NCBI GenBank assembly: GCA_017635875.1
Contig: JAGBKP010000156.1
Location: 1-32,355 of the forward strand
Length of the DNA: 32,355 nt
Direction of reading: 5' to 3'
DNA from: Selenomonadaceae bacterium
GTDB taxonomy: Bacteria; Bacillota; Negativicutes; Selenomonadales; Selenomonadaceae
Below are positions 31,270 through 32,355 of the stretch, piece after piece. The stretch's first letter is position 1, and each line of letters opens with the position of its first letter. The notes below the pieces were generated by a model, which saw only the letters and a program-made list of their open reading frames with translations, did not search any database and was not told the DNA's origin. The translations under genes were made by a program, and so were the position numbers.

Positions 31270-32355
31270 TTGAAATTTTTAGTGCAAGGTATGACCTGCG
31301 AGGTATGCAGGGGACGAGTGGAAAAAACAGTCGCCGCGCTGGAGGGCGCAAGAAACGTCGAGGTTAATCTTTTGACAAAGACAATGACTCTTGACGCGGA
31401 CGACAATCTTACGGCAGACAAAATAATAAACGCCGTGAGAAAAATCGGCTACGACGCAAGAGTTGCGGAAGGCGTAACGCTTGAATCTTTACGGGAAGAG
31501 CGGCAAAACGAATTAAAATCTATGAGTTTTCGCCTTCTCGTTTCCTTTATTTTTCTCGTTCCGCTTATGGTTCTTTCCATGACGGATTTTTGGAATTTTT
31601 CATTTAAAGGCGTTATCGAGCTTTTATTGACCCTGCCCATAATTATTGTAAATAAAAATTACTTTATCAGCGGTTTTAAAGCGATATTTGCCAAAGCCCC
31701 GAATATGGATTCGCTTGTGGCTGTGGGAGCAAGCGCGTCGTTTTTATACAGCGTATATCTTTTAACGAACAATCGCGCTATGAATATGTATTATTTCGAT
31801 GGCGCGGCTATGATTATCGCGCTTATTACGCTAGGAAAATTTTTGGAGGCGAGGGCAAAGGCAAAATCCACCGGCGCTATGGAAGAAATAGCGTCTCTTA
31901 CGCCAAAAGTCGCGAAAGTTTTGACTAAAGAAGGAAGTATCGAAGAAAGACAAATAGAGGATTTAAAAATCGGCGATATTATCGTAATTTCGCCGAAAGA
32001 AAGAGTGCCGGCGGACAGCGTCGTTATCGAGGGCGAAAGTTTGGCGGACGAGGCGTTTTTAACGGGAGAATCCGCGCCCGTGCCGAAGAAAAAAGGGCTT
32101 ATGATAATAGCAGGCTCTTTAAACGGCAACGGCGCGTTAAAAGCAAGAGTGCTGAAAACAAACGAAGATTCTTCTCTTTCGCGCATTTTGAGTTTAATCG
32201 CCGAAGCCTCTGCGGGAAAACCGAAAATAGCGCGTATCGCGGATAAAGTTTCCGCTGTTTTTGTGCCGTCCATAATGACTATCGCGCTCATAGTTTTCAT
32301 ATGTTGGCTCTTAATAGGCGAGAGCCTTGACTTTGCGCTTAATATGGCAATCTCC
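31270..32355 (+). CDS. copA: P1B-type heavy-metal (copper) transporting ATPase, 3' truncated by window
   Basis: The first 362 residues of a CopA-like exporter; the reading frame runs off the window end. An N-terminal metal-binding domain has GMTCEVC (Cys10, Cys13). Paired transmembrane helices follow (about 85-130 and 145-200). The actuator domain has the dephosphorylation motif TGES at 265-268, and a further helix begins near 335. The CPC metal-binding and DKTGT phosphorylation motifs would lie beyond the window. The start is TTG 31270, with GGAGTGA 5 nt upstream. Copper specificity is inferred from the N-terminal domain only. Confidence 0.92.
   Translation, partial: MKFLVQGMTCEVCRGRVEKTVAALEGARNVEVNLLTKTMTLDADDNLTADKIINAVRKIGYDARVAEGVTLESLREERQNELKSMSFRLLVSFIFLVPLMVLSMTDFWNFSFKGVIELLLTLPIIIVNKNYFISGFKAIFAKAPNMDSLVAVGASASFLYSVYLLTNNRAMNMYYFDGAAMIIALITLGKFLEARAKAKSTGAMEEIASLTPKVAKVLTKEGSIEERQIEDLKIGDIIVISPKERVPADSVVIEGESLADEAFLTGESAPVPKKKGLMIIAGSLNGNGALKARVLKTNEDSSLSRILSLIAEASAGKPKIARIADKVSAVFVPSIMTIALIVFICWLLIGESLDFALNMAIS

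Overview
The window looks like a chromosomal segment of a low-to-mid GC, probably motile member of the Bacillota. The hrcA-grpE-dnaK-dnaJ order with a CIRCE operator, pheS-pheT-zapA, infC-rpmI-rplT, DUF2225/DUF4127 proteins and a YjfB-type motility protein all point that way. A large cysteine-free surface protein and a GT41 glycosyltransferase next to rfbD would fit a diderm Negativicutes-like organism, but I cannot fix the taxon. No rRNA, tRNA, CRISPR array, prophage or transposase was seen.

Layout. 1-2.65 kb: a terminator, then a 794-aa RTX-like surface protein read leftward; its best promoter has a G8 tract in the spacer. 2.7-4.2 kb: a PIN-toxin remnant, a RelB-like antitoxin and prfA (all minus). 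4.2-6.2 kb: a divergent clpX-like gene and a HAD phosphatase (plus). 6.2-8.4 kb: PRC-barrel and TPR membrane proteins (minus). 8.5-9.2 kb: an unrecognised protein. 9.5-10.8 kb: infC-rpmI-rplT with a leader/attenuator and an ATC start for infC. 10.8-14.8 kb: pheS-pheT-zapA-ACT. 15-17.8 kb: a DUF4870 protein, an orphan and a chemoreceptor. 17.9-23.8 kb: the CIRCE-controlled hrcA-grpE-dnaK-dnaJ cluster, with a toxin-antitoxin pair between dnaK and dnaJ. 23.8-27.4 kb: YjfB-like protein, L-asparaginase, GT41 transferase and rfbD. 27.5-31.2 kb: VapD, a lipoprotein-like protein, DUF2225 and DUF4127. 31.27 kb to the end: a truncated P1B (copper-type) ATPase.

The most unusual content is a family of about ten intergenic repeats. 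Each has a polypyrimidine arm (Y1), its exact inverted repeat (R2, polypurine) and a third polypurine arm (R3) that is the mirror image of R2. Arm sequences differ between copies, but R3 follows the mirror of R2 in almost every one. This is the sequence layout needed for an intramolecular triple helix (H-DNA in DNA; R.R-Y or Y.R-Y triplex in RNA). At six gene starts (pheS, MCP, dnaK, asparaginase, DUF2225, the 207-aa protein) the repeat sits 28-45 nt upstream in the same polarity. At several of these a promoter lies beyond it, so it would form part of the 5' UTR.

Genes group by function into translation (prfA, infC, rpmI, rplT, pheST), proteostasis (clpX-like, hrcA-grpE-dnaK-dnaJ), motility and signalling (MCP, YjfB-like), surface modification (surface protein, rfbD, GT41) and toxin-antitoxin or relic elements (relB/PIN remnant, VapC pair, VapD).
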